A stretch of 8,261 nucleotides of DNA, taken from positions 1-8,261 of the forward strand of contig JBCBWF010000224.1 of NCBI GenBank assembly GCA_039817245.1, written 5' to 3'. Below the pieces are notes generated by a model. That model was not told where the DNA came from and did not search any database. It saw only the letters and a program-made list of their open reading frames with translations. Each line of letters begins with the position of its first letter. The stretch's first letter is position 1. Both the position numbers and the translations under genes were made by a program. Below, one piece after another: positions 1 to 5,522 of this stretch. The DNA comes from Thermohalobaculum sp039817245. Its GTDB lineage: Bacteria; Pseudomonadota; Alphaproteobacteria; Rhodobacterales; Rhodobacteraceae.

Positions 1-1350
1 CTCATCGTCTTCGAGGTCTGGTGCGCCGCGCCGCGCAGCCGCGACCGCGTCCGCCGCTTCCTCGCCGATGACAGTTACGCCCGCACCTACCGCACCCTCC
101 TGGAAAAGGCCCTCGACACGCTCGACACCTGGCTCTGCACCGACACCGAACGCGCCCTCCCGAAAACTTCCTTCCGCCGCGCTTGGACCCCCGTACTCCA
201 CGACCGTTGCCTGCTATTTGCCGCTCTCTACCCTTTCGCAATTCTGATCCTCTTCTGGGCCGCAACTGGCGCCGAGGGCCGCATCGGCAACATCCCGGTG
301 CTCAATGAGGGTGTGCCAAACTGGCAGCGATGGGCGACAATCGGTGGTCTTGCCCTCTCAATCCTCTTAGCGTTCAACGCGGGGACGATCGCCGAGAGGA
401 TGGGACCCGGGCGATGGTCGGCTTTGGTCCAGTCTCTGGTCTTCTTGGTCGCACTTGCGTTCGCATTCGCATTCGCATTCGCATTCGCATTCGCTAACGC
501 TGGCACAGGCGCTGGTGCACTCGCAGTCGCAGTCGCAGTCGCGTTCGCAGTCGCGGTCGCAGTCGCAGTCGGAAGCGCAGTCGGAAGCGCAGGTGTTCGA
601 GCAATCGCTGTCATGTTCTGGAGACCGCGTCCGGACATAGCCTATCTCCTCCTCACGGGCTGTCTGCTCGCTTTCCTCGCGTTCGCGGCGGCGCGGCCCG
701 GAGGCGTCGACGACCAGGGAGCCTCCCTCATCGCGTTCGTCGGCGTGTTGCCGCTAGCAAACGCCTTTTTCGATTCCCTGTCGATCGGGCTCACGCGCTA
801 TGCGCTGCGCCATGCACTCAGGCTGCAGGGGGCCTGGGCCGTGATCGTCGCCAGCGCGGATCTGCTCGCCGCCCTCGCCCTCTTCATCGCCCTCAAGGTC
901 GCGGCCCTCGCCATCGTGCTGGGCCTGAACCTCGCCGCCGGCGGCGGCCCGCAAGACGGCGTGCTGGACCTGCTGGCCCTCTTCACCGACATGCGCGCGC
1001 ATCCGCAGGACTACTGGTGGCTCTATCTCGGCTTCGCGACGACCCTGCTGCCGACGCTCGCGCACGGCTTCATCGCGCTCTGGTCCGTCGGCGCCTGGCT
1101 GCCGCAGCGGGCCGGGGCCGCGCTCGCCGGGCTGATCCCGCGGATGGAGCGCGACAAGATCGACGCCACCGTCGCTGGCTTCTTCGTGCCGCTCTATGCC
1201 ACCCTCGCCGTCTTCCTGCCCGTCTTCCTCGGCTGGCTCGCCTGGCGGGGCCTCGTCGCCGTCTACCCCGATGCCGCCTGGTCCCTCTTCCGCCTCCTCA
1301 CCGGCATCGCGGGCTGGGCGGATGCGGCCTGGAGCGGGGCCGGGCCCTGA
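1..1350 (+). CDS. Polytopic membrane protein with Ala-Phe/Ala-Val dipeptide repeats, 5' partial
   Basis: The reading frame is open from the first base to TGA at 1348-1350, so 449 residues are visible and the start lies upstream of the window; the GTG at 298 is internal. I do not recognise the family. Visible parts, numbered within the fragment: a charged, probably cytoplasmic N-terminal stretch (1-65, Arg/Asp-rich, with W7, C8, W44 and C46), then about eight or nine hydrophobic segments near 70-90, 111-126, 141-200, 213-231, 242-260, 279-310, 339-366 and 392-420. Residues 153-164 are six Ala-Phe pairs. Residues 175-190 are Ala-Val pairs with one Phe, followed by a doubled AVGS. An inner-membrane location is inferred; no catalytic motif is visible. 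The 5' half (about 240-620) is clearly less GC-rich than the rest, where codons nearly always end in G or C. High confidence that it is coding, none for function. Confidence 0.85.
   Translation, partial: LIVFEVWCAAPRSRDRVRRFLADDSYARTYRTLLEKALDTLDTWLCTDTERALPKTSFRRAWTPVLHDRCLLFAALYPFAILILFWAATGAEGRIGNIPVLNEGVPNWQRWATIGGLALSILLAFNAGTIAERMGPGRWSALVQSLVFLVALAFAFAFAFAFAFANAGTGAGALAVAVAVAFAVAVAVAVGSAVGSAGVRAIAVMFWRPRPDIAYLLLTGCLLAFLAFAAARPGGVDDQGASLIAFVGVLPLANAFFDSLSIGLTRYALRHALRLQGAWAVIVASADLLAALALFIALKVAALAIVLGLNLAAGGGPQDGVLDLLALFTDMRAHPQDYWWLYLGFATTLLPTLAHGFIALWSVGAWLPQRAGAALAGLIPRMERDKIDATVAGFFVPLYATLAVFLPVFLGWLAWRGLVAVYPDAAWSLFRLLTGIAGWADAAWSGAGP
451..594 (+). repeat. In-frame hexanucleotide tandem repeats coding for Ala-Phe and Ala-Val pairs
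   Basis: Two blocks of 6-bp units sit inside the membrane-protein gene. Block one is GCGTTC followed by five identical GCATTC units at 457-492, preceded by the related GCACTT. Block two runs from 523 to 570 as eight units, mostly GCAGTC with GCGTTC and GCGGTC variants; a 12-bp unit GCAGTCGGAAGC is then doubled at 565-588. Because the period is a multiple of three, gain or loss of a unit would change the protein by two residues without a frameshift. All other frames also read as dipeptide repeats (His-Ser, Gln-Ser, Asn-Ala, Ala-Thr); these are shadows. Confidence 0.95.
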
Positions 1351-1370
1351 GCGCGCCCCGCGTTTCGTTG
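1334..1370 (+). terminator. Possible weak intrinsic terminator after the membrane-protein gene
   Basis: GCGGGGC at 1334-1340 and GCCCCGC at 1355-1361 are perfect 7-bp complements with a 14-nt loop that contains the stop codon. They are followed by GTTTCGTTG, only moderately T-rich. A second, imperfect hairpin (CGTTTCGT at 1361-1368 with ACGAAAACG at 1380-1388) follows. The large loop and poor T tract make this uncertain. Confidence 0.3.
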
Positions 1371-1400
1371 CAGTCGGGCACGAAAACGTGAGGCTCTGAC

Positions 1401-1428
1401 TTGAGCGCCTCTCCGCGCGCCTTATCAT
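1401..1428 (+). promoter_or_regulatory. Candidate sigma70-type promoter for the Pro-tRNA editing gene
   Basis: TTGAGC (1401-1406, 4 of 6 to TTGACA and preceded by C as in many alphaproteobacterial -35 boxes) and TATCAT (1423-1428, 5 of 6 to TATAAT) are separated by 16 bp. A start of transcription near 1435 would give a leader of about 15 nt before the likely ATG at 1451, still including the GGGAGG ribosome-binding site at 1440-1445. This is pattern matching only. Confidence 0.45.
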
Positions 1429-1447
1429 TCGCGCTCTACGGGAGGGC

Positions 1448-2059
1448 ATGATGGCCGAGCGGTTCAGCGCCGAGACAGCGACAGCCGAGACGACGCCGGA
1501 TCCGGTGGCCGAGCCGCCGGCCGAGGCCGAGGCGCGCCTCTATGCCTGCTTCCGCCGCCTCGGGATCGCCTTCACCCATCACGCGCACCCCCCCTTCTTC
1601 ACCGTCGAGGACAGCCGCGGCCTGCGCGACGGCATGCCCGGGGCCCACACCAAGAACATGTTCCTCAAGGAGAAGAAGGGCGGCCTCTGGCTCGTCACCT
1701 GCGACGAGGACCGCCAGATCCGCATCCGCGATCTGGAGAAGGCGGTGGGCGCCAAGTCCATGAGCTTCGCCCGCCCCGAGCTTCTCGCCGAGGCGCTCGG
1801 CGTGCGCCCCGGCGCGGTCACCCCGTTTGCGCTCCTGAACGACACCGCGCACCGGGTGCGCTTCGTGCTCGATCCGGGCCTCGAGGCCGATGCGCTCGTG
1901 AATGCCCATCCGCTCCACAACGAGGCGACCACCGCCGTGAGCCCCGCGGGGCTCGCGGCCTTCCTCGCCGAAACCGGTCACACCCCGCTGCGCATCGATT
2001 TCGATGCGCTCGAAGCCCGCGCCCGCGCCGCCGCCCAAGCCGCGGAGGAAACCCCGTGA
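1448..2059 (+). CDS. YbaK/ProX-type aminoacyl-tRNA deacylase (Ala-tRNA(Pro) editing)
   Basis: A free-standing trans-editing protein of the prolyl-tRNA synthetase-associated (YbaK/INS) superfamily. By family it hydrolyses Ala mischarged on tRNA-Pro in the cytoplasm, keeping proline codons accurate. The 203 residues begin with an Ala/Glu/Pro-rich, probably disordered leader (1-25). The domain follows: H47-P48, the lysine motif around K69-N70 (KNMFLK), D95-L96, N131-D132 with V138 and V140-L141-D142 after it, and the closing H154-P155-L156 with N158 and T161. This combination is that of the PrdX/ProXp-ala branch rather than Cys-tRNA(Pro) YbaK, but substrate choice is inferred. Two ATGs stand in tandem (1448, 1451). 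GGGAGG at 1440-1445 leaves only 2 nt before the first and 5 nt before the second, so 1451 is the likelier start. It precedes a thioredoxin-TPR gene by 72 bp. Confidence 0.9.
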   Translation: MMAERFSAETATAETTPDPVAEPPAEAEARLYACFRRLGIAFTHHAHPPFFTVEDSRGLRDGMPGAHTKNMFLKEKKGGLWLVTCDEDRQIRIRDLEKAVGAKSMSFARPELLAEALGVRPGAVTPFALLNDTAHRVRFVLDPGLEADALVNAHPLHNEATTAVSPAGLAAFLAETGHTPLRIDFDALEARARAAAQAAEETP

Positions 2060-2131
2060 GGGCGCTCCCGCCATTGCGCCTCCACAGGGCGCGGTCTATC
2101 GCAGGTCGGATGCAGCGATAACCGAGGACAG

Positions 2132-3073
2132 ATGATGATCGAGCTAGGCAAGACCGCCTCCCAGGGCGCCCCGGGACAGGCGACGGGCGCGAAGGCCGGG
2201 GGCGTGATCGACACCTCCGACCAGCGCTTCATGCAGGATGTCGTCGAGGCGTCGACGCAGCGCCCGGTGATCGTGCTCCTCTGGTCGCCCATCGATCAGC
2301 TGAGCCGGACGCTGGCGGGCGCGCTGGAGAAGGAGGTCGCGGTCTATGGCGACGCGATCGGGCTGGCGCGGCTCGATATCGACCGCAACCCGATGGTGCA
2401 GGAATCGCTGAGGCTCACCGAATTCCCCGCCGCGGTGGCTTTCCACCAGGGCCAGGGCGTCGGCGGCTTCCAGGGCATGCCCGGGCCGATGCAGGTCAAG
2501 GAATTCGTGAAGCGCATCGCCGAGGCCTCCGGCGCGCAGGGCGGGGGCGGGCTCGCCGAAGCGCTCGATGCCGCGGACCAGATGCTGGCGGCGGGCGCCA
2601 TCCAGGACGCAGGCCAGACCTATGCCGCGGTGATGGCGGAGGAGCCGGAGAACCCGCGCGCCATCGGCGGGCTCGCCCGCGCGCTCCTCGCCCTCGACCA
2701 GCCGGATCAGGCGCGCGAGGCGCTCTCGCGCGCGCCCGACGCGCTGGCAGACGACCCGGCCATCGCCGCCGCGCGCGCCGCGATCGAGCTCGCCGAGCAG
2801 GCCGCCGGCGCGGGCGAGGCCGGCGAGCTCCGCGCCCGCCTCGCTGCCGATCCCGCCGATCTGCAGGCCCGCTTCGACCTCGCCGTGGTGCTGAGCGCGC
2901 AGAACGATGCGGACGGCGCGATCGACGAGCTCCTAGAGCTCTTCCGCCGCGACCGCGAATGGAACGACGGCGCGGCCAAGACCCAGCTCTTCAAGCTCTT
3001 CGACAGCCTCGGCGCGGCCGATCCGCGGGTGCACCGCGCCCGGCGCCGGCTGAGCTCGATGATCTTTTCCTGA
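2132..3073 (+). CDS. CnoX/YbbN-like thioredoxin-fold plus TPR protein, cysteine-free
   Basis: Known family role: a cytoplasmic holdase (chaperedoxin) that guards folding clients and passes them to GroEL or DnaK. A thioredoxin fold occupies about residues 25-132 and TPR-like helical repeats about 140-300. The fold is recognised by V46-V48, W51 (matching thioredoxin W28), D82-I83-D84 and the cis-proline site F98-P99. The positions of the CGPC active site read D55-Q56-L57-S58, and I find no cysteine in all 313 residues, so redox catalysis is excluded and any role must be as a chaperone or adaptor. The first 25 residues are a Gly/Ala/Gln-rich leader. Tandem ATGs at 2132 and 2135 follow GAGGA at 2124-2128; the second gives the better 6-nt spacing. 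LON-domain and Trm112-like genes lie downstream on the same strand, a grouping I recall from other alphaproteobacteria. Confidence 0.88.
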   Translation: MMIELGKTASQGAPGQATGAKAGGVIDTSDQRFMQDVVEASTQRPVIVLLWSPIDQLSRTLAGALEKEVAVYGDAIGLARLDIDRNPMVQESLRLTEFPAAVAFHQGQGVGGFQGMPGPMQVKEFVKRIAEASGAQGGGGLAEALDAADQMLAAGAIQDAGQTYAAVMAEEPENPRAIGGLARALLALDQPDQAREALSRAPDALADDPAIAAARAAIELAEQAAGAGEAGELRARLAADPADLQARFDLAVVLSAQNDADGAIDELLELFRRDREWNDGAAKTQLFKLFDSLGAADPRVHRARRRLSSMIFS

Positions 3074-3196
3074 ACGATCCGGAGCGGACAGCGCGCGCGC
3101 CGCACACAGATATCCGGCATGGGGGGCAGGTGTCCCCCGGCCACATCGTGCCCCGGCCGCCACGCAGCGCCGCGGGCCGCCCGAGAAGGAGACTGA

Positions 3197-3847
3197 ATGG
3201 CCCGCCGCTTCTCGCCCGCCGATCTTCCGGAGGTCATCCCGATCTTTCCGCTGCCCGGCGCGCTGCTCCTGCCGAGGGCCCGCCTGCCGCTCAACATCTT
3301 CGAGCCGCGCTATCTCGCCATGCTCGACGACACGCTGCGCTCCGATCACCGGCTGATCGGGATGATCCAGCCCTTTCCGGATTCCGGCCAGCCGCCGCGG
3401 CTGCACAAGATCGGCTGCGCCGGCCGGGTGACCTCGCTGTCGGAGACGGAGGACGGACGCTACCTGATCGCGCTCACCGGGATCAGCCGGTTCCGCATGC
3501 GCTCCGAGCTCGACGGCTTCACCCCCTATCGCCGGATCAAGGTGGACTGGACCGACTTCCACCCCGATCTCGGCACCACCGAGAACGCGGACGGGTTCGA
3601 GCGCGACGACTTCATGCAGCTCCTGCAGCGCTACTTTGCCTCGGCCAACCTGTCCTCGGACTGGGACGCGATGCGCGATGCGGATGAGGAACTGCTGGTC
3701 AACTCGCTCTCCATGATGTGCCCCTTCTCGGTGGAGGAGCGCCAGGCGCTCTTGGAAGCCCCGCGGCTTTCGGACCGGTTCGAGACCCTGCAGGCGCTGA
3801 TGCAGTTCGCCATCGCCTCCGGCGGCAGCGACAACCAGGTGCAGTGA
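3197..3847 (+). CDS. Stand-alone LON substrate-binding domain protein
   Basis: A 216-residue protein made only of the Lon N-terminal (LAN/PUA-like) domain. It has no AAA+ or Ser-Lys protease part, so it cannot be Lon itself. Diagnostic elements: P15-I16-F17-P18-L19-P20-G21, L29-P31-L32-N33-I34-F35-E36-P37-R38-Y39, G73-C74-A75-G76-R77-V78, the Y89-L90-I91-A92-L93-T94-G95 strand with R98-F99-R100, and the C-terminal P176-F177-S178 followed by E180-E181-R182-Q183-A184-L185-L186-E187. In Lon this domain helps recognise substrates; what the free-standing bacterial form does is poorly known, and an adaptor role in protein turnover is inference. AAGGAG at 3186-3191, 5 nt before ATG, fixes the start. 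It lies 123 bp after the thioredoxin-TPR gene and 4 bp before the Trm112-like gene, so the latter two are almost certainly cotranscribed. Confidence 0.92.
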   Translation: MARRFSPADLPEVIPIFPLPGALLLPRARLPLNIFEPRYLAMLDDTLRSDHRLIGMIQPFPDSGQPPRLHKIGCAGRVTSLSETEDGRYLIALTGISRFRMRSELDGFTPYRRIKVDWTDFHPDLGTTENADGFERDDFMQLLQRYFASANLSSDWDAMRDADEELLVNSLSMMCPFSVEERQALLEAPRLSDRFETLQALMQFAIASGGSDNQVQ

Positions 3848-3851
3848 GGCG

Positions 3852-4223
3852 ATGGCGATGAACGAGAGCGCCGGCGAGCCGGCCGCCAAGCCCGACACGC
3901 CCGGGACTGCCGGCCCGGCGTCGCCAGGAACGCCCGGCGCGAAGGCCAGCGGCGCCGGGACGCCGCCCCCGGCGGGTTCACCGCGCGCCGATGCCGAGGC
4001 CCGGCGTCAGCGTTCCCACCTCGCGCCCCCGCAACACGCGGCGCTCGCCACCAAACCGGGGCCACGGATGCTGGAGGCGCTGGTCTGCCCGCTCACGGGG
4101 GGGCGGCTCGTCTACGACGCGAGCGAGCCTGCGCTCATCTCCAAGGCCGCGGGGCTCGCCTTCCCCATCCGCTCCGGCATCCCGATCATGCTGGTCGACG
4201 AGGCGCGCAAGATCGAGGACTAG
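3852..4223 (+). CDS. Trm112-like (YcaR/UPF0434-type) protein with long N-terminal extension
   Basis: The last 51 residues (73-123) are the small Trm112/YcaR fold: M73-L74-E75-A76-L77-V78-C79-P80, G83-G84-R85-L86, the L95-I96-S97 strand, then F104-P105-I106-R107 and G109-I110-P111 with E117-A118-R119. In eukaryotes and archaea Trm112 is the zinc-binding partner of methyltransferases; the bacterial role is unclear. The paired cysteine of the usual CPxC motif is Thr82 here (C79-P-L-T), so zinc binding through it is unlikely. Residues 1-72 are Pro/Ala/Gly/Ser-rich and probably disordered. Their codons are strongly GC-ending, as expected of real coding sequence, but the bare domain could also start at ATG 4068, which lacks a convincing ribosome-binding site. 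TGAGG at 3845-3849, overlapping the upstream stop codon, suits ATG 3858 (8 nt) better than 3852 (2 nt). Confidence 0.85.
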   Translation: MAMNESAGEPAAKPDTPGTAGPASPGTPGAKASGAGTPPPAGSPRADAEARRQRSHLAPPQHAALATKPGPRMLEALVCPLTGGRLVYDASEPALISKAAGLAFPIRSGIPIMLVDEARKIED

Positions 4224-4260
4224 AGCGGCGCCCGACCGGGCTGAGCGGCACCCTCACCCC

Positions 4261-4415
4261 CCTGCGCTCGCGCCCACCCACGTCATCGTGGACCGCGATC
4301 CATGAACGCTGGGTAACCATGATGTTGCTGATTGGCGGCCGCACGATCGTGCTGCATGTTCACAGTATGTTCTTAGCTCGCCTGCCACAATGACGTGGGA
4401 GGGCGCGGGCGCAGG
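4261..4415. repeat. Inverted-repeat element (MITE-like or long hairpin), 31-bp arms
   Basis: Left arm 4261-4291 and right arm 4385-4415 are inverted copies matching at 28 of 31 positions. The mismatches are 4268/4408 (T against G, a wobble in RNA), 4276/4400 (A against A) and 4287/4389 (C against A). Each outer end, read inward as CCTG, is sharply bounded: 4260 and 4416 do not pair. The 93-bp core has no ORF longer than about 24 codons. No target-site duplication directly abuts the arms, so transposition is not proven. Position between convergent genes, small size and long arms suit a MITE or a family of intergenic palindromic repeats. A long stem-loop insulating the two operons is the alternative. 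Confidence 0.75.
4358..4372 (+). promoter_or_regulatory. Exact alphaproteobacterial LexA-type box (GTTC-N7-GTTC)
   Basis: GTTC at 4358-4361 and GTTC at 4369-4372 flank exactly 7 bases (ACAGTAT). This direct repeat is the established SOS operator of Alphaproteobacteria such as Rhodobacter, Sinorhizobium and Caulobacter. It lies inside the core of the inverted-repeat element, and no recognised gene starts next to it. An exact match is expected about 0.25 times by chance on both strands of the whole window and about 0.01 times in this gap, assuming even base composition. Real LexA binding is therefore possible but unproven. Confidence 0.5.
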
Positions 4416-4421
4416 AGCGAT

Positions 4422-4493
4422 GTGAAGCCGCCCGCCTCACCCCCGGCCGGTCCTCCCGGTCCACCCGTCAGTTTGATTGTTTTACTGAGTTAA
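4422..4493 (+). CDS. Possible 23-residue small protein downstream of the LexA-type box
   Basis: A GTG-initiated ORF ends with TAA at 4491-4493. AGGAG at 4413-4417 is a good ribosome-binding site 4 nt before the GTG; an overlapping ATG at 4420 is followed at once by a stop. The peptide is proline-rich for its first 15 residues and ends in a hydrophobic run (residues 17-22, with L, I, V, L, L). It begins 49 bp after the LexA-type box. Caulobacter SidA shows that very small SOS-induced membrane peptides exist in this class, but no similarity is claimed. It could easily be a chance ORF. Confidence 0.15.
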   Translation: MKPPASPPAGPPGPPVSLIVLLS

Positions 4494-4572
4494 TTGCCCG
4501 GGGTTTTGCGCCTGGGCCTGCCCTGAAACCGACCGCTTGCGCCGGCCGAACCAAGGGCGCCCGCCCGGCGGA

Positions 4573-5424
4573 TCAGAGCAGCAGCACCCAGTCGCCGCTG
4601 CCGAGTTCCTGCGCCAGCCCGTCGAAGCGCGCCGTGTTCTCCACGTTCTCGGCGCTGTCGACGAAGAAGGCGAGCATGTCGACCCGGTCCACGCTGCCCT
4701 CGTCGAGCAGACCAACCCAGAAGTCGATCCCGTCCGCCTCGCCCGCACGCCCGAGCACGTTCTCATAGAGCTGGCCGACCAGATCCTCCGAAGGCAACAC
4801 CTCCGGATCCCCGAAACGCGCCTCGAACTCGTCCGACAAGAGGAAGAATTCGGTGAGACCATCTTTCCCGCCCGCCCCGTCAAAGGCATCGATCCAGAAG
4901 TTCAGCCCGTTCTGATCCGGATCCCGCCCGAATGTCGCCGTGTACAGGCGCGCGACGAACAGCGCCTGATCGGTCCCGCTAAAGGCCTCCTCCGCCGAAG
5001 CAAAGGCCGCCTGTAAGGCAATCCCGTCCCCGGTACTGAAACGAAGTGCGTCCACATCCACGAAGACGGCGTTCTCGTTGAAGTAGATCTGCTCCAGCGG
5101 CACTTCGAGCGTGTTGCTGTCCTCCACGACCTCGATATCGAGGATCGGCAGTACAGTTCCGTCCACATCCGTGAACACATAGCCATTGAAGGTCGGCACA
5201 TTCGCGAAGGACGAGAACCGCGTGTCATCGATGGTGTAGATGATCGTATCGTCCGTGATGTCGAAATCCGCATTCACGGTCGCGAAGCCGCCGGGCAGGT
5301 CGAACTGGGCCACATCCTCGAATTCGATGCCCTCGCCCACCACCGCGGTCTGCGGCTCGATCAACGGGGTCTGAAAATCGGGAACGAAGATCTCGAGCAG
5401 AAGGGTCTGATCGGAAAACGACAT
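4573..5424 (-). CDS. DUF4214-domain protein, probable type I secretion substrate
   Basis: A 283-residue acidic protein. Residues 1-145 are strand-like and Asp/Val/Phe-rich, of no family I recognise. Two DUF4214 units follow: about 155-203 (L160-Y161, F165-G166-R167-D168-P169-D170, G173-L174, F177-W178, F194-L195 and S197-D198-E199-F200) and about 216-262 (L219-Y220, V223-L224-G225-R226, G232-I233-D234-F235-W236, then F253-F254 and S257). DUF4214 usually occurs in exported RTX-like or surface proteins. There is no Sec signal peptide, and the C-terminus G277-D278-W279-V280-L281-L282-L283, an acidic residue then hydrophobics, fits a type I secretion signal; export is inference. No ABC transporter or TolC gene is in view. 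AAAGGAG at 5436-5442 (minus strand) is 11 nt from ATG, rather far. The gene is isolated from rplS by a strong terminator, so it needs its own promoter, which I could not identify. Confidence 0.85.
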   Translation of the reverse strand: MSFSDQTLLLEIFVPDFQTPLIEPQTAVVGEGIEFEDVAQFDLPGGFATVNADFDITDDTIIYTIDDTRFSSFANVPTFNGYVFTDVDGTVLPILDIEVVEDSNTLEVPLEQIYFNENAVFVDVDALRFSTGDGIALQAAFASAEEAFSGTDQALFVARLYTATFGRDPDQNGLNFWIDAFDGAGGKDGLTEFFLLSDEFEARFGDPEVLPSEDLVGQLYENVLGRAGEADGIDFWVGLLDEGSVDRVDMLAFFVDSAENVENTARFDGLAQELGSGDWVLLL

Positions 5425-5461
5425 CGTACACGCGGCTCCTTTGACGCTGGATACTCACGCC

Positions 5462-5497
5462 AAAAGACAACGGGCCGCCGCCCGAGGCAACGGCCCG
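5462..5497 (-). terminator. Strong intrinsic terminator of the rpsP-rplS operon
   Basis: Read on the minus strand just past the rplS stop, CGGGCCGTTGCC pairs with GGCGGCGGCCCG as a 12-bp stem (including two adjacent U-G wobbles) closed by a UCG triloop, covering 5471-5497. The T-rich tail TTGTCTTTT follows at 5470-5462. GC-rich stem, tight loop and U tract in the right order make this a convincing Rho-independent terminator. Confidence 0.88.
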
Positions 5498-5522
5498 CCT
5501 GTCATACTACGGGACGAAAAAC

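Larger units (their letters stand above)
4224..4572. other. 349-bp intergenic region between convergent genes
   Basis: This is the longest gene-free stretch. It contains a 155-bp inverted-repeat element (4261-4415), an exact GTTC-N7-GTTC box (4358-4372), a perfect 12-bp palindrome GCACGATCGTGC (4341-4352) overlapping GCGGCCGC (4335-4342), a 10-bp direct repeat CCTCACCCCC (4252-4261 and 4435-4444), a 23-codon ORF (4422-4493) and an AT-rich patch at 4468-4498. The patch has a short TCAGT/ACTGA inverted pair at 4468-4472 and 4484-4488. I see no convincing T-tract terminator for either flanking gene. Confidence 0.8.

Noticed and set aside
451..594. Possible CRISPR or iteron array
   Set aside because: The units are contiguous 6-bp codon pairs without spacers and in frame with a long coding region.
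455..640. Plus-strand ORF of His-Ser and Gln-Ser dipeptides
   Set aside because: It is the +1 shadow of the hexanucleotide repeats in the membrane-protein gene; any frame of a 6-bp repeat gives a dipeptide repeat.
754..1449. 231-codon minus-strand ORF
   Set aside because: Antisense to the membrane-protein gene, Arg/Gly/Glu-rich composition typical of GC-rich shadows, and no motif.
2074..2102. TTGCGC-N17-TATCGC as a promoter before the thioredoxin-TPR gene
   Set aside because: Only 3 of 6 matches in each box; easily random in this sequence.
3121..3138. G5/C5 hairpin between the thioredoxin-TPR and LON-domain genes
   Set aside because: Only five base pairs with an 8-nt loop and no following T tract; not enough for a terminator or riboswitch call.
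2959..3687. 242-codon plus-strand ORF
   Set aside because: Out-of-frame overlap with two recognised genes and an Arg/Ala/Pro-rich shadow composition.
2933..3898. 321-codon minus-strand ORF
   Set aside because: Antisense to the LON-domain gene, which has clear family motifs and a ribosome-binding site.
4319..4393. 24-codon plus-strand ORF (tandem ATG) crossing the LexA-type box
   Set aside because: No Shine-Dalgarno sequence and it runs into the right arm of the inverted repeat; no support beyond an open frame.
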